Positions 1 to 11,104 of a DNA stretch of 64,000 nucleotides are shown one piece after another. How positions within the stretch are numbered: position 1 is the stretch's first letter; every line of letters starts with the position of its first letter. Under the pieces are notes generated by a model. The model ran no database searches, was not told the DNA's origin, and saw nothing but the letters and a program-made list of their open reading frames with translations. The position numbers and the translations under genes are program-made. The stretch is from Blasia pusilla (Eukaryota; Marchantiophyta; Marchantiopsida; Blasiales): the NCBI GenBank assembly GCA_050084515.1, contig CM114272.1, positions 6,076,001 through 6,140,000 of the forward strand. The letters are read 5' to 3'.

Positions 1-2200
1 CGGCAAGATCGATTACAAGAGTTCTCCACTCATGTGGGCGAAGCTGGAGCTCATGTGCGACTCACCGATTGGATCCGGGAACGAGGATCAGTCGGAGCAA
101 AACTCACAGGAACTCACCACCTTCCCTCTCCTGTCCGGAGTCCTCTCTCCACAACGCTGCAGTTCGGATCCATGTCCTGCCTCTCCTGCCAGGACTGGAG
201 ATCAACCCAATCAACCCGAGGAGACTGCCATCAGCATCTCTTGTTCCCAACATCAACAGTCGGATTCTTTCGAGAGATGAGCAGTTCGGCAGCTCAATAT
301 TATAATTCGATTCTAACTGAGGGCAGTGGGTCTCCGTTGTACAAAATTTCGTATTTTCCATCTCGTTATTTTCGAGATTGATCAGTTCGTGAAAGATAGT
401 TAGGTAGATAGATAGATTGCGTGATCTTGTGGAAGAGTAGATCATATGAGAGGACTTACTTAGGGGCGAAATGTGCGGTAATTCTCGAAGCATGGCACCG
501 TCGGAGTTAAAGTTCTGGAGTACGGTACATGATGTTCACTCTAGAGAACATTCTTTGCAAAGCATAGTATGCCGTCACAGAGTGGATATGAGGAATGAAA
601 TACGTGCATAACCCGTCGACACCGGAGTGCTTTGAGTTGGATTTGAGTTGGGAAAGAGCTTTCTTGTGCTTTACATGTGCGTTCGTTATTGACATTTTTG
701 TTCCGACCTCTATAAGATGAGAAGGAATCCTGAGAACTGCGAGCTGTTTATTTCGTGAGATCTGCAGTTTGATCGGAATCATCCACTTCACCTCACGGAT
801 ACAGCTTCAGTCGTAAGACCCCGCGCGTCAGCCGGGCCCACAGTTTGAACTGGTATATTGTACTTGCTGTACGATATACCAGTTCGAACCGCAGTAGTAG
901 CAGCCCAAGACAGTAGAGCCCTCAGAGTGTTAAGAATTTTGTCTGCGATCCCACCGACTTGTTCCAGTTCGACAGTTTGACTGGCGTCATCGGCCTGACG
1001 ATGAAACTTTCGCGGAGCGCGTGCGTGGAAAGCAATAGTTTCACATGCTTATCTTCTTGGAGATGGCTGCCATGTGCCCTCACTGCCTGCTACGAAGTGC
1101 CGTATACGGGAGAGCGAGCGTGCGTGCGGGCGTTAAGTCCGACGCGCAGAATTCCACGTGGAAGAAGGGAGCATGTTTCAAAGGTTTTCATTGGAGCGTC
1201 GTTTCAAGATCTGATCTAGCGGAGCTGTCGACGTGTAGAGCATCTCACATACAGCCGCGAATAAATACTACAGCATCGAAAATGCCCGTAATTCAGAGGG
1301 TAGATACGGCCGTCAGATCTCAGATCATATGTCTGCCATTTGGGTCTACGTCGGATCCAGTCCGCGGGTCCCGACTTTTGTGTGCCATGAACGGGCTGCC
1401 TCGAACGAAGCTGGAAAGAAGTTCTCAGATAGCAGCGGTAGTTGCATCTGTCCGTCCGATTCGAAGATCCAAGGGCTCCGATTGGGTCCTTAGGTGTCAG
1501 GTCCGTCCATTATGCTCCGTCAACTGATGCCGGTTCCTCGCCAGCTCGCTCTCTTGGTGTTTGGTCGATTAGGCTTCCTTCCCTCCAACGGCATATGCCG
1601 ACTCTCAGTCACGGTGTCACATAGTAACTTGAAGGACCAGGGAGATCCAAACTCGTCTGTAGAACTCGTAAGTAGACTTCTTCTGCGAAAGTTCCGGGAA
1701 AATACGGAGGGAAAATCGTTGACAGCTGTGAAAAGACCTATTTGGAATGCCGGGATAAGGCTGACCTCACCGGGGAAACTACAAAGGAGGCTTCCAACTA
1801 GCAGTGCTCCTTCAATACCCTGAAGAATAGCTGAGGTCACTCTCGCTCGTCGTCGCTAGAGAAATTTGGTGCTGCTTTACTAGCTCCGGCCGCATCTAAA
1901 ACGCCCCTATATTTAGGAGGCCCGTCACGCGAACGACGTCACCTCCGAAGTCCAAACGCGGCAGACTTGCCCGCGGCCGACGGAGGAGGGAAAGATTCCA
2001 TCTAATTTCCGTTTCAAACTTGATCTCCTTCCCGCCAAAGGAAACCCCGTGGCGCCCTCTTAAACCTCCAAGTGGTTCGGCGTTTCAGGAGGAGCTTTGC
2101 CACATAGGCAATCAAGTCATATGACCGGTCAAATAACACCTCGACAGCGTGCTCCACGCATGTGCTCCACATGTAACCTTCGGATTCCATGGAGTCAAGG
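1..2200. other. GC-rich single-copy-looking segment, no gene recognised
   Basis: This stretch is richer in G+C and CpG than the AT-rich DNA that follows it, and shows no transposon motif. Several overlapping open frames of 80-160 codons run through it on both strands (for example 1,045-1,527 + and 1,520-1,840 -), but none has a recognisable domain and the overlap on both strands is what GC-rich noncoding DNA gives. It may be the promoter/5' region or a noncoding exon of a gene beyond the left edge. A short near-perfect hairpin lies at 843-889. Confidence 0.4.
843..889. repeat. Short hairpin, 21-bp stem and 5-nt loop
   Basis: The arms 843-863 and 869-889 are reverse complements except at two places, with the loop TTGCT between them. 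Both mismatches pair TG on the left arm with CG on the right, so in RNA they would be G:U pairs. The pattern fits a once perfect inverted repeat that lost CpG by deamination on one arm. Function unknown. Confidence 0.85.
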
Positions 2201-3300
2201 CCAAAATATGGAGCAAAATTTTAGAAGTTTTTTTTAAACATTAGTATGATGCCAGTGCCGAGGAGAAACTTTTCTCCTCGGTTTAGGTCCCCTCGCTTTA
2301 ATTTTTCCGTAAATCCCACGCATGTGTGAAAAGAAATTGTGAACAGGGTTTTTAAATCACATCTTCACTATTTTCATATATATTTTTAATAATATAAAAA
2401 ACTAATTAACACGTCCGTATTCAAAAACGGAAATGATTTTTTAATAATTTATAAAAAAATTTATTTCAAAATTAATGCTTAAAAAATATTTAAAAAATAC
2501 TTTTTAAATAAAAATTTTAAATAAATTATTTTCTATTTTCCTTTTTTATTCAATTTATTTTCCTAAAATATCAAATGTGAATTAATATGATTATTAAAAA
2601 TAATAATTTTATTTCAAAATTTTAATAGATTTTCTTTTTTCTTAAATAGTAGAAGAGCAATAACATTCCACTATTCTAAATAATTCCTCTTTTCATTAAA
2701 ATTTAAATGATATCCTAATCTCCTAAATTAATTCCATCCTTGAATAACATATAAATGATATTTATCCCTTCTCCATTCAAATTAATTTTCTCTTTCCATC
2801 AAATATTAATTAAATAAAAAAGTATGATTATAATTTTTTAATAATCTCATCTAAGATCATCCATTATAATAAAAATTAATTAAATTATCTAATATTTATT
2901 AATTAATAATTTTTTTCTTCTTCCATTCAAATGGTTTTCTCTACCGAAAAAAATTCAAATATGTTAGTGTTTTTTATTTCACTATTTTTCTTATTGTACA
3001 TCAAATATTACCCTTTATTATATAAATATTAAAATGTGATTTATGTACACGAGTAAAACCAATGAATTTTAAAATTAATTATATAATTAGAAACTATGGA
3101 CGGAAATTATCCATTTAATTTTCCTCCATGATTTGACTTATTCAATTTCAAATCATCTAACTATTCAACCGTGAGATGGAAAATTTTTTTTAGAAATTGT
3201 CACGTGTCGAATGGAAAAGAAGCTCTCCAGAATTATATTATGAAATTTTCTGCTGATAATGATAATTAAAAAACGACCCATCCAAATGCACATTCTTCTA
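2201..3300. other. AT-rich spacer
   Basis: Strongly AT-rich with many poly-A and poly-T runs and no open frame of note. I see no coding or repeat structure I can name. Confidence 0.6.
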
Positions 3301-3304
3301 CAAC

Positions 3305-3850
3305 ATGTTAATTTTTTGGTTAGTGTCGTGGAAAGAAAACGTGCTCATACGAGGCGTATGAGCGTGGACCCTTGAAAAAGCGCTCGCGAAGGGTCTTCCG
3401 TTCGGCCTTGAGAATGTCCATGACTCCTTCTTTCCACGACGGATCGGTCGCGGAAGGATCGACATGATTTAGACCAGACGAAACCGCGGATCCCGAGCGT
3501 AGACGGCGAGAGTTCCGCAGTGACAGACACTGTCAACACCGCCGCTTTGCAGACTCGGGTGATGGAATCGCTTGGCTGGCTGCAGAGAACGAGCCATACC
3601 GTGTGATCCGAAGCGGAGGTGGTATAGGTCAATCAATCATGGCCTACGGGAATCCTGAATGAACCCGGGTATTCTGACGGTGCGGGCAGATGGATTCCGC
3701 AAGAGCGCGTTGTCAGAGTGACGGCACCTAACATACGTTGTTCAAAACGCGTACACGTCCGTTCCACGAATCCCCCACCGAAAAGAAAAAAGCTTTGCCT
3801 CAGCAGGCACCTGTAGATGAGCGCCACGTTACGGAAGCCGATTGCGTGTC
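3305..3850. other. Small GC-rich island with a 21-bp hairpin
   Basis: An abrupt GC- and CpG-rich island between AT-rich spacers. A perfect 9-bp stem with a 3-nt loop sits at 3,343-3,363 (GCTCATACG / CGTATGAGC). An open frame on the minus strand (3,345-3,632) has no recognisable domain. It could be a promoter or noncoding exon; I cannot tell. Confidence 0.35.
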
Positions 3851-5380
3851 ATTTAAGATCGCACATTGGAATACAATTTGCTCATGCCCTACCATTACAT
3901 TTTTTTTTTTGCAAATCATTCATTGTCTTCCTTCAAATTTTACATTTTTTTCCAAGTGGAGAATTATCATATTTTAATATTATTTGGTATAATTTTTGCA
4001 AGGGCAAATTAATCCATTTGTCTCTATTTGTGCTCATAAAGTGAGGAATCTCTTCCAACTTGGTATCTTCCTCTCACTAAAAACTTAATACTGAAAGAAT
4101 TTCCTTATAGTACTCATCCTTGTTGAAAATTTAGATCTTTCTATCTTTCCCTCCCTTGTTGGTAATATATCCCTTCTCTTTCAATTCTTTGTTTTCATAT
4201 TAAAAATTCAACGCTTCAAAAAATATCATTCCTTATTCTTTGGTCCAAAATTATCCTTTTCTTTCTTTCCTTCTTACTTATTATAAATTCATCTTCACCT
4301 CTCCTCCAAAATAAATACTTTTGGAGGAGAGATTAGTAAGGATTTTTCAAATTTTCAAGATTTTAATAGAGAATTTAAAAAATTACAGATTATTAAATAT
4401 TTTCCAAGTTATTTGAGTCACAAAATCCAACACAAGTAGTTGGTAATAACACTTTACATTCATCAATTTGAATTGGGAATTTGAAAACATAAAGATACAT
4501 GGTGCTCCTAAAGAATTTTACATTCCTTAACTCCTAATGTTGATAATAGCATAGATTTTGGATTTTAGTGTAGTTTTCCATGTAAAACTACGAAAAAATT
4601 ATTTAAATTAAAAAATTAGGAATAAAGATTTTAGAAAAAAATCACCAAATTTTATTTCAAAATTAGAATAAGAAGACGTGGAATGCATGGAATTATTTTA
4701 CATTGAGTACACATAGAATGCAAGGTAAATGATGAAATTATGATATTTAAAGATAGATTATTTTAAATATCCTCATTGAGAAAATTTCCAATTTAATAAT
4801 AACTTTCACAAGTTAAATTTTCATTTTAAAAAAATTTATCAATGAGAGAATATTTTAACTAATATGAAATTTGAAAGTACATAGCCAATTTTGGTATTTG
4901 AAAATGGGCATAGATCTACCATCAAACATTATATATTTCGCAACCCAAAAAATAATAATAGTGATGTTCTCCCATCTTAATAAAATATTTTCCTAGTGCA
5001 ATAATAGTGCCCCATTTTCATATGTCAAGCAAATAGGCTTTTGCAAATCAAAATATCTATGTTAATTGGGATTTTTCTCTCTAGGGTTTCACAACAATAT
5101 TCTAGTTGGAAGGTTCTCCTTATATAGTACAAGGTCAAAAAAGGTTTTTACACACTTTCTTTCTTAATTGGGATTAGATTCTCCATATGTTAACATGCAT
5201 GAGATTGTTTAGTTGCAAGGCCACAATCAGATAAAGATACTTATGAGTTTTTATGTTACGCTTCCCTCGCAAACTTGGATTAGACTCTCTATATGTTAAC
5301 TTGAGTGTTTTAGTCATAAGGAATTTTTTTTCGATATGGTCACTTTCAAATTTCAGTAAATAGAGAAAATCTCAAAACTT
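3851..5380. other. AT-rich spacer
   Basis: AT-rich with poly-T tracts; no gene, RNA or repeat recognised. Confidence 0.55.
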
Positions 5381-5569
5381 TAAGATGTTGGACTCGTACC
5401 AATGTGAAAACCATATATTAAGTAGGACCTTTCCATGAGCCTTGTTGTGCATACACAAAAAACTATACATAGAAAAAAAAAATACACACACACATTTATA
5501 CCAAGACCACATACATACCCCCTAACTTGGGATAAGATCTCCTCACTCCAATCTAGACTCCAATCTAGA

Positions 5570-5800
5570 ATGACCATCATAAACTAACATGATGGTTGTA
5601 TCCCTCACAGATCCACTCAACATACAACTCAAGCCCATAGGTGCTAGTCCCAAGCTTGGATCTACTCTCGCGTCAACTTTTGGAAGATGGCATGGCATGC
5701 TTGGATCTTCTTTCTCGTCCACATTTGGAAGATGGCATGCCGCACTTGGATCTACTCTCTCATCAACGTTTGGAAGATGTTATGACTCGTAGTTGCGAAT
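5570..5800 (-). pseudogene. PHD-finger region remnant with in-frame 45-bp triplication
   Basis: On the minus strand the linker leading into the PHD finger (HLPNVDERVDPS-type) is repeated three times as 45-bp, 15-residue units at about 5,640-5,785. The last unit runs into a zinc-finger start in which the second Cys of CxxC is Ser, and the CDGC pair has become YDGH. The frame is then lost. The zinc ligands are therefore destroyed. Compare the better preserved copy at 13,004-13,262. Confidence 0.7.
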
Positions 5801-6349
5801 ATGATCTATTAGAACCATACCATCCCCTCCCCTCCCTCCAACATGAGGCCTTCGGTAGGTATCACCTTGAGCATATGCAAAATTGACAAATTGGATGCCC
5901 TTCAGAACATCTAGTGTTATTGGTGTTGCTTGTTGTAAGTACATGTAATCTCAAAGATGGAATCTCGTAATCCTTGGATGGTAGCCTTCTCCATGAATTC
6001 TCACATATCTCAATATATCCCTATGTTGTTCTAAATGCCATCTGCGTAACTCTACAAAAAAATCCTCGCTTTGAGAACATGCACGCATCTAGAAGAAAAA
6101 TGTACGATGAAATTAAAGCCAAAGATAAATGTTGACTAATGCAATAGCCCATAATTTACCACGGAAATTGGAGGTCACACTCCCTTAACTTGTTGCAAGT
6201 TGTACTTCCTTTACCCTCTCTTCACTGCTTATAATACTCTCTCTACCAACCTATCCGCCTCGATGTCTTGGGATTATCTCTCGATGTGGTACAAGATCTA
6301 CCAATGCCTAATGGCACAAGGCTTGAAACTCTCCTCTAAACAGGTTATT

Positions 6350-6730
6350 CTACTGATAGTGAATGTGGAATAAGTTGTAAGTTTGCTTTATTTCAAAATG
6401 CCCCAACTCCTTGTGGGCATGTTGCACAACATGTGCGGGCAGATGGATTCCTTGGGAAGGATGAGGCACCGCTTGGACTCTACCACCCTCCCACACTTGT
6501 AAAATATGTGTCCCATGCCACCTAAATTTCATGGCTTTGGATGGGAACCTATCTTGCTTCCTAGCACTTAGTGTGCTCACCATGACACCACTATATAAGA
6601 ACTGTAGAAACTCCTCACCATCATGGATATCACGACTATCTATTGCCTCTTTATTGATCTCTAGATTTGAAGACTCATCACATGACCTTTCTATTGAAGT
6701 CGATGCATCTTGTTGATTTGACATAGTCAA
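6350..6730 (-). pseudogene. Gypsy integrase N-terminal region
   Basis: Open for 126 codons. It contains the block DRFPSKAMKFRWHGTHILQVWE followed by a conserved HAHKELGHFEIKQTYNL stretch, which in this family is the start of the HHCC zinc-binding domain of integrase. Upstream acidic residues (SRDIHDGEEFLQFLYSGV) match the spacer between RNase H and integrase in the other copies. The catalytic core is not attached in frame. Confidence 0.75.
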
Positions 6731-7689
6731 CCAATATAGGAAAAAAGATGTGCCAACTTGGCACTACCTATGAACCACATGGAAATTTTACTCATGTAGT
6801 AATGGAGTCCATTAAGCAAGCTTCATTGTAAGTTTTCCAAATTCCATCAGCCATCTCAATGGCTGATCGTCAATGATAACCGTGAAAGGTTTGCCAAAGA
6901 AATAGCCATGACCTGCACAACATGCCAATACTCTTCCTCATGGGAGATATACTTTGCCTCTATAATGTTGCTCGATTGGCTCACACAAGCCACAAAACTC
7001 CTCCTCCTTGTCACTTCTCTGACTAACCACTACTCCTATGCCTAACAAACTCCAATCTAGGTGTAATTGAAATGGATGTCCCTAATAGGTCACCATAAAG
7101 TGGGCAAGGATGTCAACCCGTCCTTATGTTGATGAAATGCTTTCTTTGAAATTGATCATTGCCTTATAAAAACCAAACCAATCTATTTCCCAAAAATATT
7201 GTCTTTTCTTTGTTCTCCACCATGATAGGAAGATGATGATAAAAAAACATGCAAATGTAAAGTATTGAAGATCTTTGCATGGCCAATCGCATCAAAGATC
7301 TTCTTAGGAGTAGGTATAATGTACCAATTTGACCTCTTCTATTGGTTGGTAAGGTGGTAATCTCCATACATCTATCCATCTATCCAATTGTCTTACATAT
7401 CCTTCTTCCCCAACATGACTATGGCATATGCATACTCTTCATTTGTTAACTCCATCAGTCCTACCTCCCACAAGTCTTGATTCCTATTTTGAATCAAGGC
7501 TCTCTTGTTGTTGGAATCTCTATATAATCATTGAAAGGTTGGCGCATTATTAGCCATATTTATCTGTATCATAGCACCCTTCGAAGTGCCCTAATCCCTA
7601 CAAAAAAAAAAAAAAACATATGCCCTCTTAGGAACCATTGTATCCAACGTCGTATAATCCTTGGGTTTGGTTATCACCAAGGTTGCACG

Positions 7690-7960
7690 TGGACAAACAT
7701 GTTCATGCGAGCCCGGGTGCGGGCACCTAAGGCCCACTACGACCAATTAAGAATTCCGCCCTAGCCCTTGCTTGAGCAGCTTGATGCACATTTTCACCAT
7801 CCAATTTCTATCCCGCGTTGGGTTTGCCTCGCTTACAAGTTGGGCCCACGTCGGGCCGCCCCCATTCATCGCGTCAAGCTCAAGTCAAGCCTGCAAGAAG
7901 GCTGCACTTAGGAGCTTGCACCCAGCCCGCCCGAGCCTGTGCGTGGGCTCAAGGTTATAG
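7690..7960. repeat. Repeat fragment shared with 63.3-63.45 kb
   Basis: About 45 bp around ACAAACATGT...AGCCCGGG followed by GGCCCAC is shared, in the same orientation, with about 63,350-63,410. It is probably a piece of an LTR or other dispersed repeat; too short to classify. Confidence 0.4.
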
Positions 7961-7995
7961 CGGTTTGTGGAGCCCAAAGGTGAAGAGCGAGACCA

Positions 7996-8120
7996 AACGA
8001 TGGGATTTCTCACAAGAGTAATGGCAGTACCGTCACTATGCATGAGAGGCATCCCAACGGCATGTCCTGGGTGAGGCGATGGACCAGGATTGCTTGATAT
8101 GGATTATCAACTTAGGAGTA
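7996..8120 (+). pseudogene. C5 methyltransferase C-terminal remnant (motifs IX-X)
   Basis: The translation GFLTRVMAVPSL, then after a frameshift GEAMDQDCLIWI, lines up with GFPTGVMGVPSL...LGQAMDLNSLTWI in the methyltransferase at 57.3-58.2 kb. Only the last two motifs survive. Its value is as an independent third copy showing that the enzyme is a standing part of this family. Confidence 0.7.
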
Positions 8121-8189
8121 GGTAAGAAATGTTGGATGAGGTTGCAACATGTCACAAATATTGCATTGGTGATCCCCATATCTATTGAC

Positions 8190-8380
8190 ACAGTTCAAGC
8201 AATAACTATGTGCGAGATCCGAGGAGATCGACATATTAGGGATGATCGAGAGAGATACCCTTGGACTTATTGGGATGTGTTGGAAGTACACCGGGAGATG
8301 GCAACCACAATATCAAACGTGGTTTATGGTCTTGCACACGAAGAAGATGAGATTTTCGAGTTGGCTACAGGGGAGTAGTC
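8190..8380 (+). pseudogene. Conserved spacer between methyltransferase and RT
   Basis: Contains RDDRERYPWTYWDVLEVHREM, which matches RSDRERHPWISWDFLQVRKEM on the minus strand near 57,150-57,250. The two copies differ at many bases yet keep these residues. Function unknown. Confidence 0.6.
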
Positions 8381-8558
8381 GAGTTTGGTTGTATGAGATT
8401 GGGTTGCGCCATAGCAACCACGGATACCCACGCTTGAGAGTCCTACAATAGTCAAGATGGAGATTTGGGAGCAAGATATGGGCCCTAAGTTGACAAGATA
8501 AGATTAGCGCCCAATATACCAGTTAATTAGGAGTCATACGAGCTATTTTGAATTTATT

Positions 8559-8950
8559 ATGCATGATTTGGGTACATTGAAGGGTCGTAGGATCTGCATA
8601 AAGTTGTCTAGCAATACACCAATTTTCCGAAAATCCTACATACACAATGATATGGGGAGGGCTCTGATTCACAATATAAGCGAGGACTTGGTTGGAGCAA
8701 GACTAGTGGAGATGTCGCATGCCACTATCATACCCGCCAAGGAGGATGTGCATGGCAACTAGACGGACATGTGGATGTGTGCATATTACCGACCTACCAA
8801 TCGACACATGCAGTGTGATAGGTATGCCATGCCCACTCCTAAGGAGATCTTTAATGCTATTGGGCATGCAAAGGTCTTTATTTTGTTCGACCTCCGAGCC
8901 AGATACCATCAATTGCCTATCAGCAAGGTTGCATGGAAATGGGTAAATTC
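8559..8950 (+). pseudogene. Gypsy reverse transcriptase N-terminal part
   Basis: MHDLGTLKGRRICIKLSSNTPIFRK opens the block, followed after an internal stop by a decayed template-grip segment (CAYYRPTNR, for CGDYRPINR), YAMPTPKEIFNAIGHAKVF and DLRARYHQLPI. These are the standard gypsy RT blocks 1-3. The catalytic YxDD block is missing because the copy ends here. Confidence 0.8.
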
Positions 8951-9049
8951 GGCCATGTAATGGACATGTCCACGAACATGGAAAACCGGTCGTCAACCCA
9001 AGTTTTTTGAATGCTCAGGTCGGCCGTGGGGACTCCATCTGTAGGAACA

Positions 9050-9800
9050 AGTGCGAGCTCTAATGAAGGGTACAAGCCACGCTGAGGGCTGAAGGCGGGT
9101 TACGTGCGTGACGTGGGCTGACAGCGAGCGTGACTCAGGCGGCCTCATGGACTAAGGGTGGGCTTCCTTGTGGGCTAGGGGCAGGCTAAGGGCTAAGGGC
9201 TGGCCTATCGCACGCCTGGTGGGTTAAGAGTGGACCACGTGAGCTTGGGGCTGGCTTGTTGCGGGATGAGGGTAGGCTCGGTGGGTTGGGGGCGAGCCTA
9301 GCGCACACTTGCGAGTTGAGAGCGGGTTGGGGATAAGACAGACGTAGGCTCTCGTGTAGGCTCCTATGCACGCTAAGGGCTAAGTGCCAACCTATTGCAC
9401 ATGTGGCGGGTTGAGGGCAGGCCACATGAGCTGGCGGCGGGCCTGTTGTAGGCTGAGGGCAGGCTTGGTGGGTTGGGGGACAAGCGTGGGGATTGAGAGC
9501 CGGATGGGGACGAGATTGGTGCAAGCTAAGGACTAAGGGTGGGCCTATGGCAGGCCTGGCAGGATGGGGGCAAGCGTGACACGCCTAGCGCGGGCTCTCG
9601 CGAGGGCTAAGGGCTAAGGGTAGGCTACGACGACTGGGGGCACGCCCTTGAGCATGTAATCGGGCTGGGTGCAGGCTAATGGCGGGCCTAGCAGGCTTCT
9701 GGCGAGTTGATGGCGGGCAGGCAAGCGGGCCTATCGCGGGCTAAATGCAGACGTGGCAGGTTGAGGACGGGCCTAAAAAGTGGTAGGCGGATTGAAGTGC
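9050..9800. repeat. GC-rich degenerate tandem repeat
   Basis: G-rich on the plus strand, built from variants of GGGCTAAGGGC, GGGCCTAT(C/G)GC, GGTGGGTTGGGGG and similar phrases. Related starts at about 9,186, 9,381 and 9,534 suggest a unit of 150-195 bp. Proline/alanine-rich open frames here are by-products of the repeat, not genes. Confidence 0.7.
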
Positions 9801-10237
9801 GGTCCTAGTGGGGACTTTCACGCGATTTATGTACGGAGTAGGGTGCTTGAAGGGTAGAGGGGTTGGAGAAAAAGTAAGAGATTAAAGAAGGGTAATTGTA
9901 TTAGAGAAATATATTGGTTACAAATGACAATAATTGAAGAAGTGGAGATAGTATTGGTAGATAGAGGAAAGGAGAATGCTAAAATATAATTAAATAGGAT
10001 GGTTGTATTGGAAAATAGGTTAGTTGGAAATAAAAGTAGGTAAGGAATTTAAGATATGTGAAAAAAGAATAATAGGAGAACAAAATAAGATATGCTAAAT
10101 GGTGATTAATCGAGATGGTTTAGGAATAAATTATAAGTGGGGTAGATGAGGAAAAATAATGAAGGGTTTATTCTCTTCCTTCCATCCTCCCCTATATAAA
10201 CTTGCCCATTTTTTGTATACCCTCACAATCTAATTCC

Positions 10238-10282
<45 letters not shown>

Positions 10283-11100
10283 GTTTATTTCTCCATAGAT
10301 AGTTGAATTTCATAAGTGAGAATATGTTTTGCCATTGGATAACCCTCATAGTTAAAGGTATCTTGGTTATCTAGGTTAGCTTATTGATCTTTCTTGTTCA
10401 TAGTGAGTGTTCCAAGTTTGTTATTGGAGCATTCATAGAAAATATTATGTGTAATTTGCATACATTTTATCGATCGATATATTCTACTGTTGACATTGTA
10501 AAATTATTGTGAATTATCCAAATATTGTTGGGTGGGGTAAGTCTTTTCCTGTAGTCATGACCAAAGTCAGAGAACTCTAACAGATCATGAAGGAACATTG
10601 GAAAGAAGTACAGATGGAAGGTGGAACATCAAGCAAACGGCAATGTAAGTATTGTTCCTATTCTATGAAAATCTGACTTCAATCTAAGCAAATCTACCCA
10701 ACATTTCTTATGACACAAACTACAATCCTCAGATTGTTGTACCAGTAGGAATTCAGAATTATTCCACCGAGTGTAGTGAATCTATGAGGGATTCTCCTCC
10801 AAAATCTTTGAATGCTGAAAGAGTATACTAAGTAGATAAGCCTAATGATAGTGATGTTCTCATACCTGTTGTTCCAAACTCTCAACCCATCAATAATGGC
10901 ATGGATAGTTCAAACATTTCCTACGATGATGAAATAATTGTAGTAGGAAATGGTCGCTGATCCACCCGACTTAGAACTCTTGAGGCATCAAATTAGCACC
11001 TACAAGTTAATCCACCAGACCCAACCATAGACTTAGACTAGTAGAGTAATTTGTGACTTTAGTGAAATAGATTAGTAAATAGTTGTAGTAAACTTGTTTT
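9801..11100. other. AT-rich segment with TATA/(CT)n promoter-like site, no gene recognised
   Basis: Mostly AT-rich with a TATATAAA at 10,193-10,200 followed by (CT)n at 10,242-10,279. No protein domain is recognisable in the open frames. Confidence 0.5.
10193..10279 (+). promoter_or_regulatory. TATA box followed by pyrimidine tract
   Basis: TATATAAA lies 42 bp before a (CT)n tract, an arrangement common in plant promoters and 5' leaders. With no gene recognised downstream it may belong to a decayed LTR. Candidate only. Confidence 0.35.
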
Positions 11101-11104
11101 GTAA

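Larger units (their letters stand above)
5570..7480 (-). mobile_element. Ty3/gypsy remnant A (RT - RNase H - integrase - PHD remnant)
   Basis: Read on the minus strand, the order is reverse transcriptase (about 7,160-7,400, remnant of the MYGDY / PTPKKIFDAIGHAKIF block), RNase H (about 6,830-7,080), integrase N-terminal region (6,350-6,730) and a degraded PHD region (5,570-5,790). Frames are broken by many frameshifts and stops, so it is dead. No LTR was identified. The same blocks recur in the element at 42.8-62.5 kb, which makes it the same family. Confidence 0.8.
7990..8960 (+). mobile_element. Ty3/gypsy remnant B (methyltransferase C-terminus - spacer - RT N-terminus)
   Basis: Starts within the last motifs of a C5 DNA methyltransferase (about 7,996-8,120), continues through a conserved spacer (about 8,190-8,330) and into the fingers/palm of a gypsy reverse transcriptase (about 8,559-8,950), in the same order as the minus-strand copy at 56-58 kb. 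It breaks off at about 8,960, before the catalytic YxDD block. Several frameshifts and stops. Confidence 0.8.

Noticed and set aside
1045-1527. 160-codon open frame as a gene
   Set aside because: No domain, overlaps other frames on both strands in CpG-rich DNA, and no clear start context or exon signals.
9186-9524. Pro/Ala-rich 112-codon frame
   Set aside because: Created by the GC-rich tandem repeat.
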